Shown here in pieces: positions 18,516 through 27,009 of a stretch of 64,000 bases of DNA. Within the stretch, counting starts at the first letter, position 1. Each line of letters starts with the position of its first letter. Both the position numbers and the translations under genes were made by a program. Source of the DNA: Butyricicoccus pullicaecorum DSM 23266 (GTDB taxonomy: Bacteria > Bacillota > Clostridia > Oscillospirales > Butyricicoccaceae); the NCBI RefSeq assembly GCF_900167005.1, contig NZ_FUXW01000011.1, positions 1 through 64,000 of the forward strand, read 5' to 3'. Below the pieces are notes generated by a model. The model saw only the letters and a program-made list of their open reading frames with translations, did no database searches and had not been told where the DNA came from.

Positions 18516-19457
18516 ATGAGCGAACTGAAGAAGCAGACCGAGTTCAAGCTGTATAAGAGAGATTCCGTGTTCTTCGATCAGAACACTGCACCTGTAAACA
18601 TTGACTATGCAAGAGAAGTCAACGACGTAGCAATCCTGCCTCTGGGCGCAATCGAGCAGCACGGCCCGCACTGCCCCAACGGTCTGGACAGCTTCAACGC
18701 AATCTGCCTGGCAAAGAAGGTCGCTGAGAAGTCCGGCGCAACCGTTCTGCCCTGCCCGATGTACGGCGGCCATCCCTACATGCACATGGGCATGCCTGCT
18801 ACCATCGCACTCAACTATGAGACCAACATGGCTCTGATCCATGACATCATCGCTGGCGCTTCCAACGTAGGCTACAACAAGTTCATCCTGCTGGTTGCTC
18901 ACGGTCAGGACAGCTCCTTCATTCCGGCGGTTCATAAGCTGGGCATGGAGGGTTACTTCACCGTAGCTTCCACCTGGTACGACTTCCTGGGCGACAACAA
19001 GGACGTTCTGTCCGACTACATGTGGCATGCAGACGAGGCTGAGACCTCTATGGCACTGTCCCTGTACGGCGATCTGGTACACATGGATCTGGCAATCGAT
19101 GGCGGCGGCACCACCCTGGTAGACGGCAAGTGGAAGAAGGCACCGGGCGAGATGTCTCATCCCTTCCAGTTCTATCATTTCGATGGTACCTTCGCTCTGA
19201 TGGAGAAGGACGACCTGGATTACGGTGTCATCGGCAACCCGACCAAGGCAAGCAAGGAGAAGGGCGACGCTCTGGTAGAGAAGGTCGTAGAGGGCTACAG
19301 CGCATTCATTAAGGACCTGCTCGAGAAGCATCCGGTTGGCGTAAATCCGCTGGGCTTCCGCAACCCGCTCGGCTTCAACGGCTTCAACGGCGGCGCTTAC
19401 CCCACCTTCGACAAGGATCACGACGCGAAGGGCCGTCCGCTGTACTACAACAAGTAA
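18516..19457 (+). CDS. creatininase family protein
   Basis: 313-residue creatininase/MftE-fold amidohydrolase. The family signature LPLGAIEQHGPHCPNGLD, with its Glu, His and Asp metal ligands, is near residues 45-65; a later DEAETSMAL carries a further glutamate. Members hydrolyse cyclic amides or lactones. Codons here and in the preceding three genes are strongly biased (nearly all CTG, GGC, AAG), as in highly expressed genes. It ends the run and is followed by two strong hairpins. Confidence 0.85.
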   Translation: MSELKKQTEFKLYKRDSVFFDQNTAPVNIDYAREVNDVAILPLGAIEQHGPHCPNGLDSFNAICLAKKVAEKSGATVLPCPMYGGHPYMHMGMPATIALNYETNMALIHDIIAGASNVGYNKFILLVAHGQDSSFIPAVHKLGMEGYFTVASTWYDFLGDNKDVLSDYMWHADEAETSMALSLYGDLVHMDLAIDGGGTTLVDGKWKKAPGEMSHPFQFYHFDGTFALMEKDDLDYGVIGNPTKASKEKGDALVEKVVEGYSAFIKDLLEKHPVGVNPLGFRNPLGFNGFNGGAYPTFDKDHDAKGRPLYYNK

Positions 19458-19502
19458 GTTTATTACCCCTTCATATTCACAAACCAACCCTTTTCTCTCC
19501 GT

Positions 19503-19538
19503 AAAGCAATGTGTTGCCGTACGGCAGCACATTGCTTT
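19503..19538 (+). terminator. terminator 1 after the creatininase gene
   Basis: AAAGCAATGTG / CACATTGCTTT with the inner stem TGCCG/CGGCA, followed by CTAAC. Very stable hairpin; the weak T-run is part of the stem. Confidence 0.7.
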
Positions 19539-19554
19539 CTAACAATCCCTATGT

Positions 19555-19598
19555 AATGTGCCGGTGTCAAGTGACTGATTTGCACCGGCACATTATTT
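19555..19598 (+). terminator. hairpin 2 after the creatininase gene
   Basis: Perfect 12-bp arms AATGTGCCGGTG / CACCGGCACATT around a 16-base loop, then ATTTCA. Back-up terminator of the long operon or a processing hairpin. Confidence 0.55.
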
Positions 19599-19661
19599 CA
19601 TAACATTTGCGTCGAGGCTTATGGCATCAGGATGCACGCGAGATCAAACAGGAGGATGACA

Positions 19662-20513
19662 ATGCAGGACAGAAAACCATTAAAGACCCGCACCTATGTG
19701 CATGATCCGTCTTTATTTGCGCGGGAAAACCTGTTTTATGTCAAGATGGCGGGAGAATACCATCGCGTCAGCGATTATCGGATTGAGCGGGAACGGATGG
19801 AGAGCCTGCTGGTCATCTACGTGACAGAGGGCGAACTGACCGTATGCCTGGGCGGCGAACTGATGACAGCGCCGGCGGGATCGATCGTGCTGCTTGACTG
19901 CCGACGGCCGCACAGCTATTTTTCCAGACAGCCGGTGAGTCTGCGCTGGGTGCACATCCAGGGCAATGCTGTTTTTGCCTATGCGGCACAGCTCAGACGG
20001 AGAATGGAAAAATGCGTGATCGAGCAGCCGGACGGCCTGGCTTGTCAGGCATTTTTGGGACTGTTCGGCCTGCTGCAAGCCGATCATTATTTAGAGAACA
20101 GTGTCTCGGTCGCAGTGCACCGCTTTTTGGGTGACCTGCTCGAAGAATTGCAGGAGAAGGAATACAGACCGGCAAACCACATCATGCGCGCTGCCGCGTA
20201 CATCCGGGAAAATTATATGAAGGACATTTCGGTCAACGATGTGGCAGAGCTGCACGGGATGAGTGTCTACCATTTCATTCGGATGTTCGGACGGCAATAC
20301 GGCATGCCGCCGCATGAGTACCTGACCGTCCAGCGCATCGCCTGCGCCAAAAAGCTGCTGCTGTTCAGCAATCAGTCGGTCAAGAATATCGCACAGACGT
20401 GCGGATATCAGACGGCTGCGGCGCTCAACCATGCCTTCCAGAAGCAGCTGGGTCTGTCACCGTCGGCATTTCGCGCACAACAGCGATGCCAAAATGCAAC
20501 ATTCAACTCCTGA
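19662..20513 (+). CDS. AraC-family regulator
   Basis: 283-residue regulator: N-terminal cupin ligand domain (about 30-150) and C-terminal double helix-turn-helix (VNDVAELHGMSVYHFIRMFGRQYGMPPHEYL and the second helix pair SVKNIAQTCGYQTAAALNHAFQ). ATG at 19662 is 6 bases from GGAGG; two upstream ATGs are worse placed. It is followed by its own terminator and then the short URO-D/PPDK-like gene pair, its likely target. It belongs to the same broad subfamily as three other AraC proteins in the window. Confidence 0.9.
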   Translation: MQDRKPLKTRTYVHDPSLFARENLFYVKMAGEYHRVSDYRIERERMESLLVIYVTEGELTVCLGGELMTAPAGSIVLLDCRRPHSYFSRQPVSLRWVHIQGNAVFAYAAQLRRRMEKCVIEQPDGLACQAFLGLFGLLQADHYLENSVSVAVHRFLGDLLEELQEKEYRPANHIMRAAAYIRENYMKDISVNDVAELHGMSVYHFIRMFGRQYGMPPHEYLTVQRIACAKKLLLFSNQSVKNIAQTCGYQTAAALNHAFQKQLGLSPSAFRAQQRCQNATFNS

Positions 20514-20521
20514 CAGCGTCG

Positions 20522-20570
20522 TTCTGCCCATGTGATCCAACGCGCGGATCGGAATGGGCAGAATTTTTTT
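20522..20570 (+). terminator. terminator of the araC gene
   Basis: TTCTGCCCAT ... ATGGGCAGAA followed by seven T. Confidence 0.8.
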
Positions 20571-20701
20571 ATTTGTGTGGGCTTGCAGACCGGGGAAAGA
20601 CTGTCGCACATACGCACAGGATGTTCCGAAATGCAGCGCACAGCGCGTCAAAGACCGTCGATTACATGGGAAAAAGGCAAAAAAGCAGGTCGTGTTTTGA
20701 G

Positions 20702-20718
20702 TTGGCACTTTTTCGGCT
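20702..20718 (+). promoter_or_regulatory. sigma-54-like promoter before the URO-D/PPDK-like pair
   Basis: TTGGCACTTTTTCGGCT has GG-N10-GC and the same CGGCT -12 box as the TRAP promoter at 8496-8512. It lies 45 bases before the gene. Confidence 0.55.
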
Positions 20719-20763
20719 GATACTGGAACATGTATATGCTTTATGCAGAATTGGGTGAAATAG

Positions 20764-21489
20764 ATGAACAAAGACATAAAGATGGAAAAACAAGCACAGC
20801 GGCCGTACTGCCTGCTGAACTTCAATCAGGCAGAGCCTGCATACGAAAAGCAGATCAAATCAACCACCACACTGTATCAGCATTTGGACGAATTATTTCA
20901 CGAGCCCGAACTTGCCAGTCAGGCGCAGTTTGCCAAAGAGGTGGCAGAATGCCGGGAGGATGATAAGCGGGTGATCTGGAACGCGGGCTGCACCTATGCG
21001 ATGCCGCTGGCCGTGCTGGGTGAGGATGAATTTTTCATCCGTGTCGTCACCGAACCCGAACTGATGCGCGAGCTGTGCGAGCGCTACGCCATCCGCAAGG
21101 CCGATGCCATTGTGCAGACCTTGCAGGTGATGCAGATTCGGCCCGAGGTGCTGCTGTTTTCCGATCCATTTGGAAAGTCCGGCCTGCCGCCGCTCAGACC
21201 GGCAGTTTTTCGGACATTGCTCAAATCTGCACAGCAGTTTTTGGTCAGACGCATCAAGCGTGCCTACCCGGAAATCAAGATCTGGTATCGCTGCTGCGCG
21301 GCGTCTTATCCGCTGGCGGCGGACTTTGCCGAAATCGGGTTTGACGCATGGATTCCGAGCGGCAAAACCGAGCCGTTTGCACAGGAGCTGGAAGACTGCC
21401 GGCAGTTTATTCAGGATGAGCTGGAACTGCTGTCGGTGACCCAAGGCCAGTGGGACAGCCTGAAAAAAGGTACAACAACATGTGTCTGA
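20764..21489 (+). CDS. short URO-D superfamily protein
   Basis: 241 residues, about 100 fewer than ordinary URO-D proteins. What remains matches the central and C-terminal barrel: LLFSDPFGKSGLPPLRPAVFRTLL, the RCCA patch at the position of the usual His-x-Cys metal site, and FDAWIPSGKTEP. The N-terminal strands are missing, yet no frameshift is seen upstream, so it seems to be a stable short form rather than a wreck. Start ATG at 20764 has only a weak binding site; ATG at 20782 is an alternative. It is followed by a PPDK-domain gene and probably forms an operon with it. Confidence 0.68.
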   Translation: MNKDIKMEKQAQRPYCLLNFNQAEPAYEKQIKSTTTLYQHLDELFHEPELASQAQFAKEVAECREDDKRVIWNAGCTYAMPLAVLGEDEFFIRVVTEPELMRELCERYAIRKADAIVQTLQVMQIRPEVLLFSDPFGKSGLPPLRPAVFRTLLKSAQQFLVRRIKRAYPEIKIWYRCCAASYPLAADFAEIGFDAWIPSGKTEPFAQELEDCRQFIQDELELLSVTQGQWDSLKKGTTTCV

Positions 21490-21557
21490 TGCGCAGCGCG
21501 GGAACGTGCTGGCAGAGCCACAAAAGAGAATAAAAAATTGAAAGGAGTTTGACCCAA

Positions 21558-22550
21558 ATGAAGCGCATGGTGTGGATGCAGCATGTAGAGGAAGATGAAT
21601 TGCTTGCCGAGCAGGATGTTCTGCTGCGCAGCGAATCGGTTTTGCTGGAGGAGGAGCAGCAGCGGGAACGCTTTCAGCAGATTTTGCTGTTCCAGGAAGA
21701 TCAGGAGCAGGCCGAATGGATTGCACAGTGGGAACAGCGGCAGAAAAAGCACTGGAAAACCTATCTGGAGCACTGTAAGCACAGAGTGATTGCCCGTCTG
21801 CTGGGAGAACCGCTCAATACCTTCCTTCCGCATGTGGGTACCGAGTGCGGTGCACGGCGTGCGCGTCATTTTGGGGTCAGCGAGGCCGAGCTGGAGCAGC
21901 GCGTGCAGATGCTGCTCGAGTTCAATCCCAGACTGGGCATGCGCGGCTGCCGTATGGCCATCGAGTACGATGCGCTGCTGGATATGCAGCTACGCGCACT
22001 GTTCGGCGCGGTCACCGAACGGGGCGGCGATCGCATTGACATCCTGATTCCCTTTGTCACCAGCGCACAGGAGACCCGGACGATGAAGGACAGAATTGCC
22101 CGCGTAGCACAGGGCTACCCGGCACTTCAGGTCAAGATTGGCGCCGAGCTGTCCACACCGCGCGCAGCCTGCGTTGCCGGAGAGATTGCCGGATATGTGG
22201 ACTTTGTCGTGTTTGATACCATGGAGCTGACACAAATGCTGTATGGTATGGACTGGCAGGACACCCGACGGGTCATCAACCGCTATTTGGAGCTCAAACT
22301 TATTGAGCAGAGTCCGTTCCGCCAGCTGGACACCGTGGCAGTGGGCTCGCTGTTGTTGATGGGATTGGCCGATATCCGCAAAAAACATCCGAACTGTGAG
22401 GTCGGTGTGAGCGGACAGCCGGTCACCAATGAAAAGAGCTGTAAATATTGCGAGGAAAACGGCTTTGACTTCATTGTTTTGCCTGCCGTGCTTCCAAACT
22501 GGCTGGATGACAGCGAAGAAATGACGGGTGAGGATATGGTGAGTCAATAA
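21558..22550 (+). CDS. stand-alone PEP-utilising (PPDK C-terminal) domain, probably inactive
   Basis: 330 residues matching only the C-terminal PEP/pyruvate TIM barrel of pyruvate phosphate dikinase. The match runs from the strand before IRLLDPPLHEFLP (here IARLLGEPLNTFLPH) through NPRLGMRGCRMAI and DILIPFVTS to the end; the ATP-grasp and phosphohistidine domains are absent. Catalytic positions are lost: the metal glutamate in the IEIPRA strand is serine (ELSTPRA), the GTNDLTQ motif reads DTMELTQ, and the proton-donor cysteine of ICGE is serine (VSGQ). The fold may be reused for binding. Start ATG at 21558 after AAAGGAG. Confidence 0.78.
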   Translation: MKRMVWMQHVEEDELLAEQDVLLRSESVLLEEEQQRERFQQILLFQEDQEQAEWIAQWEQRQKKHWKTYLEHCKHRVIARLLGEPLNTFLPHVGTECGARRARHFGVSEAELEQRVQMLLEFNPRLGMRGCRMAIEYDALLDMQLRALFGAVTERGGDRIDILIPFVTSAQETRTMKDRIARVAQGYPALQVKIGAELSTPRAACVAGEIAGYVDFVVFDTMELTQMLYGMDWQDTRRVINRYLELKLIEQSPFRQLDTVAVGSLLLMGLADIRKKHPNCEVGVSGQPVTNEKSCKYCEENGFDFIVLPAVLPNWLDDSEEMTGEDMVSQ

Positions 22551-22600
22551 AGCGGCAGCGAGGTAGAAAACCTCTGATATCGAGACAATTTCAGACATGA

Positions 22601-22639
22601 AAAAGCACCGCGACTGCCTGACAATCGCGGTGCTTTTTT
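22601..22639. terminator. bidirectional terminator
   Basis: AAAAGCACCGCGA / TCGCGGTGCTTTT between convergent genes, T-runs on both strands. Confidence 0.85.
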
Positions 22640-22655
22640 GGTGAAGAAGTAGAGT

Positions 22656-23576
22656 TTATTTGCCTAACAGCTCGTGCTGGATGCGCTCGAGTGCTTCGGG
22701 AGCCTGCTTGTCCATCTTTTCCGGGAAGCCGAAATAAGAGACGCAGATGATGTTGTCGCCGCCAACCTTGGGCGCGTTGGGCTTCAGCTGCTTGTTTGCG
22801 AAGTCCATCTCGCGCAGGGTTTCGAAGATGCCGTCGAAGTCAACCTCGCCTTCGCCCATAGCGGTGTGCTGGTGGATGGTGACATCAGCGCGGCCGCGGC
22901 TGTTGAGCCAGGGCGGATTCAGGATGTAACGGCAGTCTTTGGTCTGGTTCCAGGTATCGGCCAGCAATACATGGGTCAGCTCATCGCCTGCATACTTGAG
23001 CATGTGGCGCACATCGCCCTTGCCCTGATCGTAGAAGAAGCCGTGCGATGCGGAATAGACATAGCCGAGGTTCTTGGAACGGAAAGACTTGACGATATCA
23101 CAGGTCTCGTCGTTGAGCTCGCAGAAGTCGTAGGGGTGGGACTGGATCTCAACGCGGATGCCCTCACGCTCGATGATGGGCAGCAGCTCTTCCATGGACT
23201 TGTAGAACATGCCGTTGCAGATTTCCTGCTGGTTGGGATCGCCGGAGAACTCGGTGTTGATGACCGGAACACCCATGTTGACCGCAATCTCGATCATACG
23301 CTTCCAGTTTGCAACTGCATGCTGACGCTGTTCCTCGGTCGGGCCGGACCAGCGATAGACGACGATAAACGAGGAGATTTCCACACCGGTTTCCTTGAGT
23401 GCCTGACGGTATTCCTGCTCACACTCTTCGGAGAACAGCGGATGCTTGTAGAAGGGGTTGATGCGCGGGTGGGGGGACTGCTCGATGTATTTGTATCCCC
23501 AGTCTGCGACTTTGTGCACATACTCGCGAATGGGCATCTGCTTGGCGAGTACGTCAACGTCAAAGGCGATTTTCAT
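22656..23576 (-). CDS. TIM-barrel sugar isomerase/epimerase, C-glycoside deglycosidase alpha-like
   Basis: 306-residue member of the xylose-isomerase-like (AP endonuclease 2) superfamily. Likely metal ligands are in NTEFSG, QSHPYDFCE, LLADTWN and HQHTAMGEGEVD. From memory, phrases such as YIEQSPHPRINPFYKHP and the GEGEVDFD ending resemble the alpha subunit (DgpC type) of C-glycoside deglycosidases more than IolE/IolH. The small beta subunit that normally accompanies it is not visible here. Start ATG at 23576 after AAGGAG. It is convergent with the PPDK-like gene and divergent from an AraC regulator, its likely controller. Confidence 0.72.
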   Translation of the reverse strand: MKIAFDVDVLAKQMPIREYVHKVADWGYKYIEQSPHPRINPFYKHPLFSEECEQEYRQALKETGVEISSFIVVYRWSGPTEEQRQHAVANWKRMIEIAVNMGVPVINTEFSGDPNQQEICNGMFYKSMEELLPIIEREGIRVEIQSHPYDFCELNDETCDIVKSFRSKNLGYVYSASHGFFYDQGKGDVRHMLKYAGDELTHVLLADTWNQTKDCRYILNPPWLNSRGRADVTIHQHTAMGEGEVDFDGIFETLREMDFANKQLKPNAPKVGGDNIICVSYFGFPEKMDKQAPEALERIQHELLGK

Positions 23577-23758
23577 ATAGAATCCGCTCCTTTTCTGGTA
23601 AGATTGAACCTGCTTTGGTTACTTATGTTGGCTTTATTATACGATACCTGCCTCTGATTTCCAATGATGCAAACCACCCAAAACCTGCGAAATCCTGCTG
23701 TTTTGTGCTTGCGATTTTTTGACCCTTCGGGTATGATAAAACTAAGGAGGCGATCGTT

Positions 23759-24628
23759 ATGTTGATAGCCGAGGCCGGCGTCTCTCAGCGCTCGGAACGC
23801 TATTTTTTCACCCCTTCTTCGCTTGCACGCGAACTTTTTTATTATCCGACACGCTGCGGTCATTATTTCTGCGATCACCGCTATTCCTTTAGTCACAGCT
23901 CGGAGATTGCTCAGGAGGGCGACCACAACCGAAATATTATGTTGTTTCTCATCCAGGCGGGTGCGATGGAATTGACCCTGTCGGGCAAAACGGTTTTGAG
24001 CGGTGCCGGACAGGTAGTTCTGTTTGATTGCCGCAACCCTTACCGCTACACGGCATCGGACGGTCTGGAGTTTACTTGGCTGCTGTTTAACGGTCTGAAC
24101 GTGCGCGAATATTACCGACGCATTCTGCACGGACACGGAGGCCGACCGTGTTTTTCGCTGCCTGCCGGGTCAGAGATTCCGCAGATTTTAGACGGTCTGC
24201 TCAGCGGCTGCGCGGCGGACGAGCCGCCCAGCGAGGCCGACTGCTCGCAGATGATTCACCGCCTGCTGTGTCTTTTGCTGCTCGGAGAACAGACCTCGGC
24301 GCAGAACCCGGATGACAGCATCGCGCGGTCGATCCGCTACATGAACCAGCACTTGTTTGAGTCGCTGAGCGTGCAGCAGGTTGCGCAGGCGGTCAACCTT
24401 AGCCCTTCGCACTTTTCCCGTCAGTTTAAGGCACGCACAGGCTATTCACCCTATGAATATATCGTTCTGCGGCGCATCGACAAGGCCAAATATCTGCTGA
24501 CTTCCACCCGGCAGTCGGTTAAGGAGATTGCCTATCAGATCGGCTATAACAGTGAGGAAAACTTTATCCACAGCTTTCAAAAGCATGTCGGAATTTCACC
24601 CGGACTGTTCCGTAAATATCCCATTTAA
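23759..24628 (+). CDS. AraC-family regulator
   Basis: 289-residue regulator with an N-terminal cupin that starts with the FYYPTRCGHYFC signature, shared with the AraC proteins at 35618 and 51791. The C-terminal DNA-binding domain has LSVQQVAQAVNLSPSHFSRQFK and SVKEIAYQIGYNSEENFIHSFQK. ATG at 23759 after AAGGAGG. It is transcribed divergently from the isomerase gene at 22656 and converges with the inositol genes; I infer it activates the isomerase gene. Confidence 0.9.
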   Translation: MLIAEAGVSQRSERYFFTPSSLARELFYYPTRCGHYFCDHRYSFSHSSEIAQEGDHNRNIMLFLIQAGAMELTLSGKTVLSGAGQVVLFDCRNPYRYTASDGLEFTWLLFNGLNVREYYRRILHGHGGRPCFSLPAGSEIPQILDGLLSGCAADEPPSEADCSQMIHRLLCLLLLGEQTSAQNPDDSIARSIRYMNQHLFESLSVQQVAQAVNLSPSHFSRQFKARTGYSPYEYIVLRRIDKAKYLLTSTRQSVKEIAYQIGYNSEENFIHSFQKHVGISPGLFRKYPI

Positions 24629-24641
24629 TCAAAATACAGCA

Positions 24642-24685
24642 AAAAGCAGACAGGTACATCGTGTTCGATGTACCTGTCTGCTTTT
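24642..24685. terminator. strong bidirectional terminator
   Basis: A stem of about 19 bp (AAAGCAGACAGGTACATCG and its complement) with a TGTT loop and T-runs on both sides, between the convergent araC and iolI genes. Confidence 0.9.
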
Positions 24686-24716
24686 GTGAATAGGTAGTAG
24701 ATAGAAGAAAAAAGAG

Positions 24717-25583
24717 TTACCAGTACTTTGCAACGTGTGCGCGGGTGACTTCGGCAGCCTTCTTGATGTTCTCTTCATTGGACAGCTTGTAGTAGTCCGG
24801 ACGGAAGACTTCCATCGTGCACACATCACCCTCGAAGCCAATCTTCTTGAGCGTATCTGCATAGCGCTTGTGATCCAGGCAGTCGCCAGCCTCACCCGGC
24901 CACAGACGCTTCTCGTCGTTGTTGTATGCTGCGCCGCAGGGCATGTTCTCCATGCCATTGAGGTGCCATACAAAGATCTTCTTGCCGTCGGCCTTCTCCA
25001 GTGCATCCCAGCCCGAAGCCATTGCATGGAAGTGGTACTGGTCGAGGGTGATGCCGACGAGCGGGTGGTTGACTTCCTGTACGATTGCGTAAGCATCCTC
25101 GAAGCGGTTGATGGACATGGTCGGGCAGCCGCAGAACTCGAGCGACAGCTTGATGCCGTGCGGCTCAACCTTCTTAACCATCTCGCGCAGGACAGCGACA
25201 GCGTCAGCACGGATGTCATCCAGCGTTGCGTGTACGGGCAGGTCCATGGAGGGAACAACGACGATCATCTTGCACTGCAGCTTGAGGCAGTCTGCGATGA
25301 TCTGGTCGAGCTTTGCCATGACAGCGTCCTTTTCTTCCTGGGTCTGCTTCATGTTGAAGAATACCAGTGCGTTGTAGGACAGCATGCGCAGCTTGTGTGC
25401 CGGATCGGCAAACCATGCAGCCAGGTCGTCGATGGTGTACTTGCCAGCCGCGATTTCGCGGTCGAGGCATTCAGACTGGATATCGATGTAGTCAAATCCG
25501 TACTTCTCGCACAGGTCGAGGTCTTCGAGTACAGAGTGGTTTTCGCAGAAACGGTTGCAGCCTTCGTTAAATCCGATTTTCAT
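24717..25583 (-). CDS. iolI: inosose isomerase-like protein (IolI)
   Basis: 288-residue TIM-barrel protein very like Bacillus IolI (2-keto-myo-inositol isomerase): FNEG start, LDLCEKYGFDYIDIQ, LSYNALVFFN, LSLEFCGCPTMSINRFEDAYAIV, LDQYHFHAMASG, HLNGMENMPCG and MEVFRPDYYKL. It would interconvert scyllo-inosose and 1-keto-D-chiro-inositol. Start ATG at 25583 after AAGGAAG. It lies 22 bases after iolG on the same strand, so the pair oxidises inositol and moves the keto group. The later pathway genes iolC, iolD and iolE are not in the window. Confidence 0.85.
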   Translation of the reverse strand: MKIGFNEGCNRFCENHSVLEDLDLCEKYGFDYIDIQSECLDREIAAGKYTIDDLAAWFADPAHKLRMLSYNALVFFNMKQTQEEKDAVMAKLDQIIADCLKLQCKMIVVVPSMDLPVHATLDDIRADAVAVLREMVKKVEPHGIKLSLEFCGCPTMSINRFEDAYAIVQEVNHPLVGITLDQYHFHAMASGWDALEKADGKKIFVWHLNGMENMPCGAAYNNDEKRLWPGEAGDCLDHKRYADTLKKIGFEGDVCTMEVFRPDYYKLSNEENIKKAAEVTRAHVAKYW

Positions 25584-25605
25584 GACAGGTTCTTCCTTTC
25601 AAATT

Positions 25606-26619
25606 TTACTTCTTGTAGAAATCCGGGGTGCCGCCGGTGACAACCTTCTCGAAGGTGCCGGAGGTCTGAGACTTGACCAGTGCGTCAGCGGTGATGGATG
25701 CGACATAGCCGTCCCATGCGGACGAGCCGCCGGTCTCACCCTTGACTGCATGATCGACCCAATCCTGAATCTCAACGTCGTAGGAGTCGATGAAGCGCAG
25801 AATCCAGTTGTCTTCGATCTTGGTGGAAACATTGTTTGCGTAGCGAACGGTCGGGAAGGACGGGCAGGGCAGGTTGACAACGCCGTTTTCACATACAACC
25901 TCGCAGTTGATGTCGTAGCCGAAGCCGCAGTTTACGTTGACTTCCAGGATGTTTACGATGCCGCCCTTGGTCTTCATAATCATGACCTGGGGGTCCTTCA
26001 GACCTTCGTGTGCCTTGCAGGAAGTCTTGGGCATGATGCACTGTACTTCGTCCCACTCGTCGTTTACCAGCCACGGCAGAACGTCGATCTCATGGATTGC
26101 GGTGTCGGTGACAGCCATTGCGGTGGTGTAGTCAGGAGCAACGCCGTCTGCGCGGTGGGTGCACTTGATGACCATCGGTGCACCGAACTTGCCCGAGTCG
26201 AGCAGCTCCTTGACCTGACGGTAGCCGCGGTCGTAGCGGCGCATAAAGCCAACCTGTACCAGATGCTTGCCGCCAGCCATCTCGGCGTCGACGATCTCCT
26301 TGCAGTCAGCAGCGGTGTTTGCCAGCGGCTTCTCGCTGAATACCGGCTTGCCAGCCTGAATAGCTGCGATGACCGGCTCCTTGTGGAATGCACCCGGGGT
26401 GGTGACGACAACTGCGTTAACCTCGGGATCGTTGATTGCCTCGTGGAAATCGGTGTAAACCTTGGTGCCTGTGCCGGCGATCTCGGCGCCCTTCTTTGCA
26501 CCTTCCTCAAATACATCGCATACAGCGACAACCTGTGCACCGCGGATACGGTTCTGGATGCGTTCGATGTGTTCGCGGCCGATCATGCCGCAGCCAATGA
26601 GAGCGATTTTCAGGGACAT
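25606..26619 (-). CDS. iolG: inositol 2-dehydrogenase-like oxidoreductase (IolG)
   Basis: 337-residue Gfo/Idh/MocA dehydrogenase with Rossmann loop ALIGCGMIGREH, the SEKPLA lysine motif, LVQVGFMRRYDRGY and DTAIHEIDVLPWLVND, which includes the catalytic Asp/His pair. These stretches are nearly word-for-word those of Bacillus IolG, so an inositol (or close cyclitol) substrate is likely. Start ATG at 26617-26619, 8 bases from GGAGG; a longer frame begins five codons earlier without a site. A palindromic operator (26756-26773) shared with the transporter gene lies upstream, which ties the two transcription units together. Confidence 0.88.
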   Translation of the reverse strand: MSLKIALIGCGMIGREHIERIQNRIRGAQVVAVCDVFEEGAKKGAEIAGTGTKVYTDFHEAINDPEVNAVVVTTPGAFHKEPVIAAIQAGKPVFSEKPLANTAADCKEIVDAEMAGGKHLVQVGFMRRYDRGYRQVKELLDSGKFGAPMVIKCTHRADGVAPDYTTAMAVTDTAIHEIDVLPWLVNDEWDEVQCIMPKTSCKAHEGLKDPQVMIMKTKGGIVNILEVNVNCGFGYDINCEVVCENGVVNLPCPSFPTVRYANNVSTKIEDNWILRFIDSYDVEIQDWVDHAVKGETGGSSAWDGYVASITADALVKSQTSGTFEKVVTGGTPDFYKK

Positions 26620-26755
26620 AAGAAATACCTCCAAATTAAAGTTTCAGATTGTGGTGGGTGTTTGTGTTTGCTGCGTGCAGTTTGGCGGGCTGCCGCAGAA
26701 CAATAGAGAATATTGCGTTCACTGCTTGTTTTCTTCTTCGAGATGATTATAACAC

Positions 26756-26773
26756 TGCGTTCACGAGAACACA
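26756..26773. promoter_or_regulatory. operator before iolG
   Basis: TGCGTTC-ACGA-GAACACA, one mismatch from the perfect palindrome that precedes the transporter gene at 28559-28576. Probably bound by the LacI protein at 28935. Confidence 0.65.
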
Positions 26774-26951
26774 ACACCGAAATATCGATAAAATCCACAA
26801 AAATTCAAAATAAAACTGTGCAAACAACACAAAAGCAGTCGGCAAAGATGAGGAAATTGTGCTGTATGCGAGATGAATGGCGTGCGTTTTTGTGGAATCT
26901 AACAACAAATATGCGTGCATTTTTAAAAATGAACGCAGGGGATCAGAACAT
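26774..26951. other. remainder of the 390-bp gap between iolG and the transporter
   Basis: AT-rich and without a coding frame on either strand that has a ribosome binding site. It should hold the iolG promoter (reading left), but no convincing -35/-10 pair was picked out. Confidence 0.4.
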
Positions 26952-26995
26952 AAAAAAATCCGTCCAAACACACCGGCTGGTGCGCTTGGACGGAT
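26952..26995 (-). terminator. terminator of the GPH transporter gene
   Basis: ATCCGTCCAA / TTGGACGGAT with a further GC-rich inner stem, followed on the minus strand by seven T. Confidence 0.88.
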
Positions 26996-27009
26996 ATGAA
27001 AACGTGCGG

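Noticed and set aside
24629-25258. 209-residue minus-strand frame overlapping iolI
   Set aside because: Shadow of iolI in another frame; arginine/serine-rich nonsense composition.
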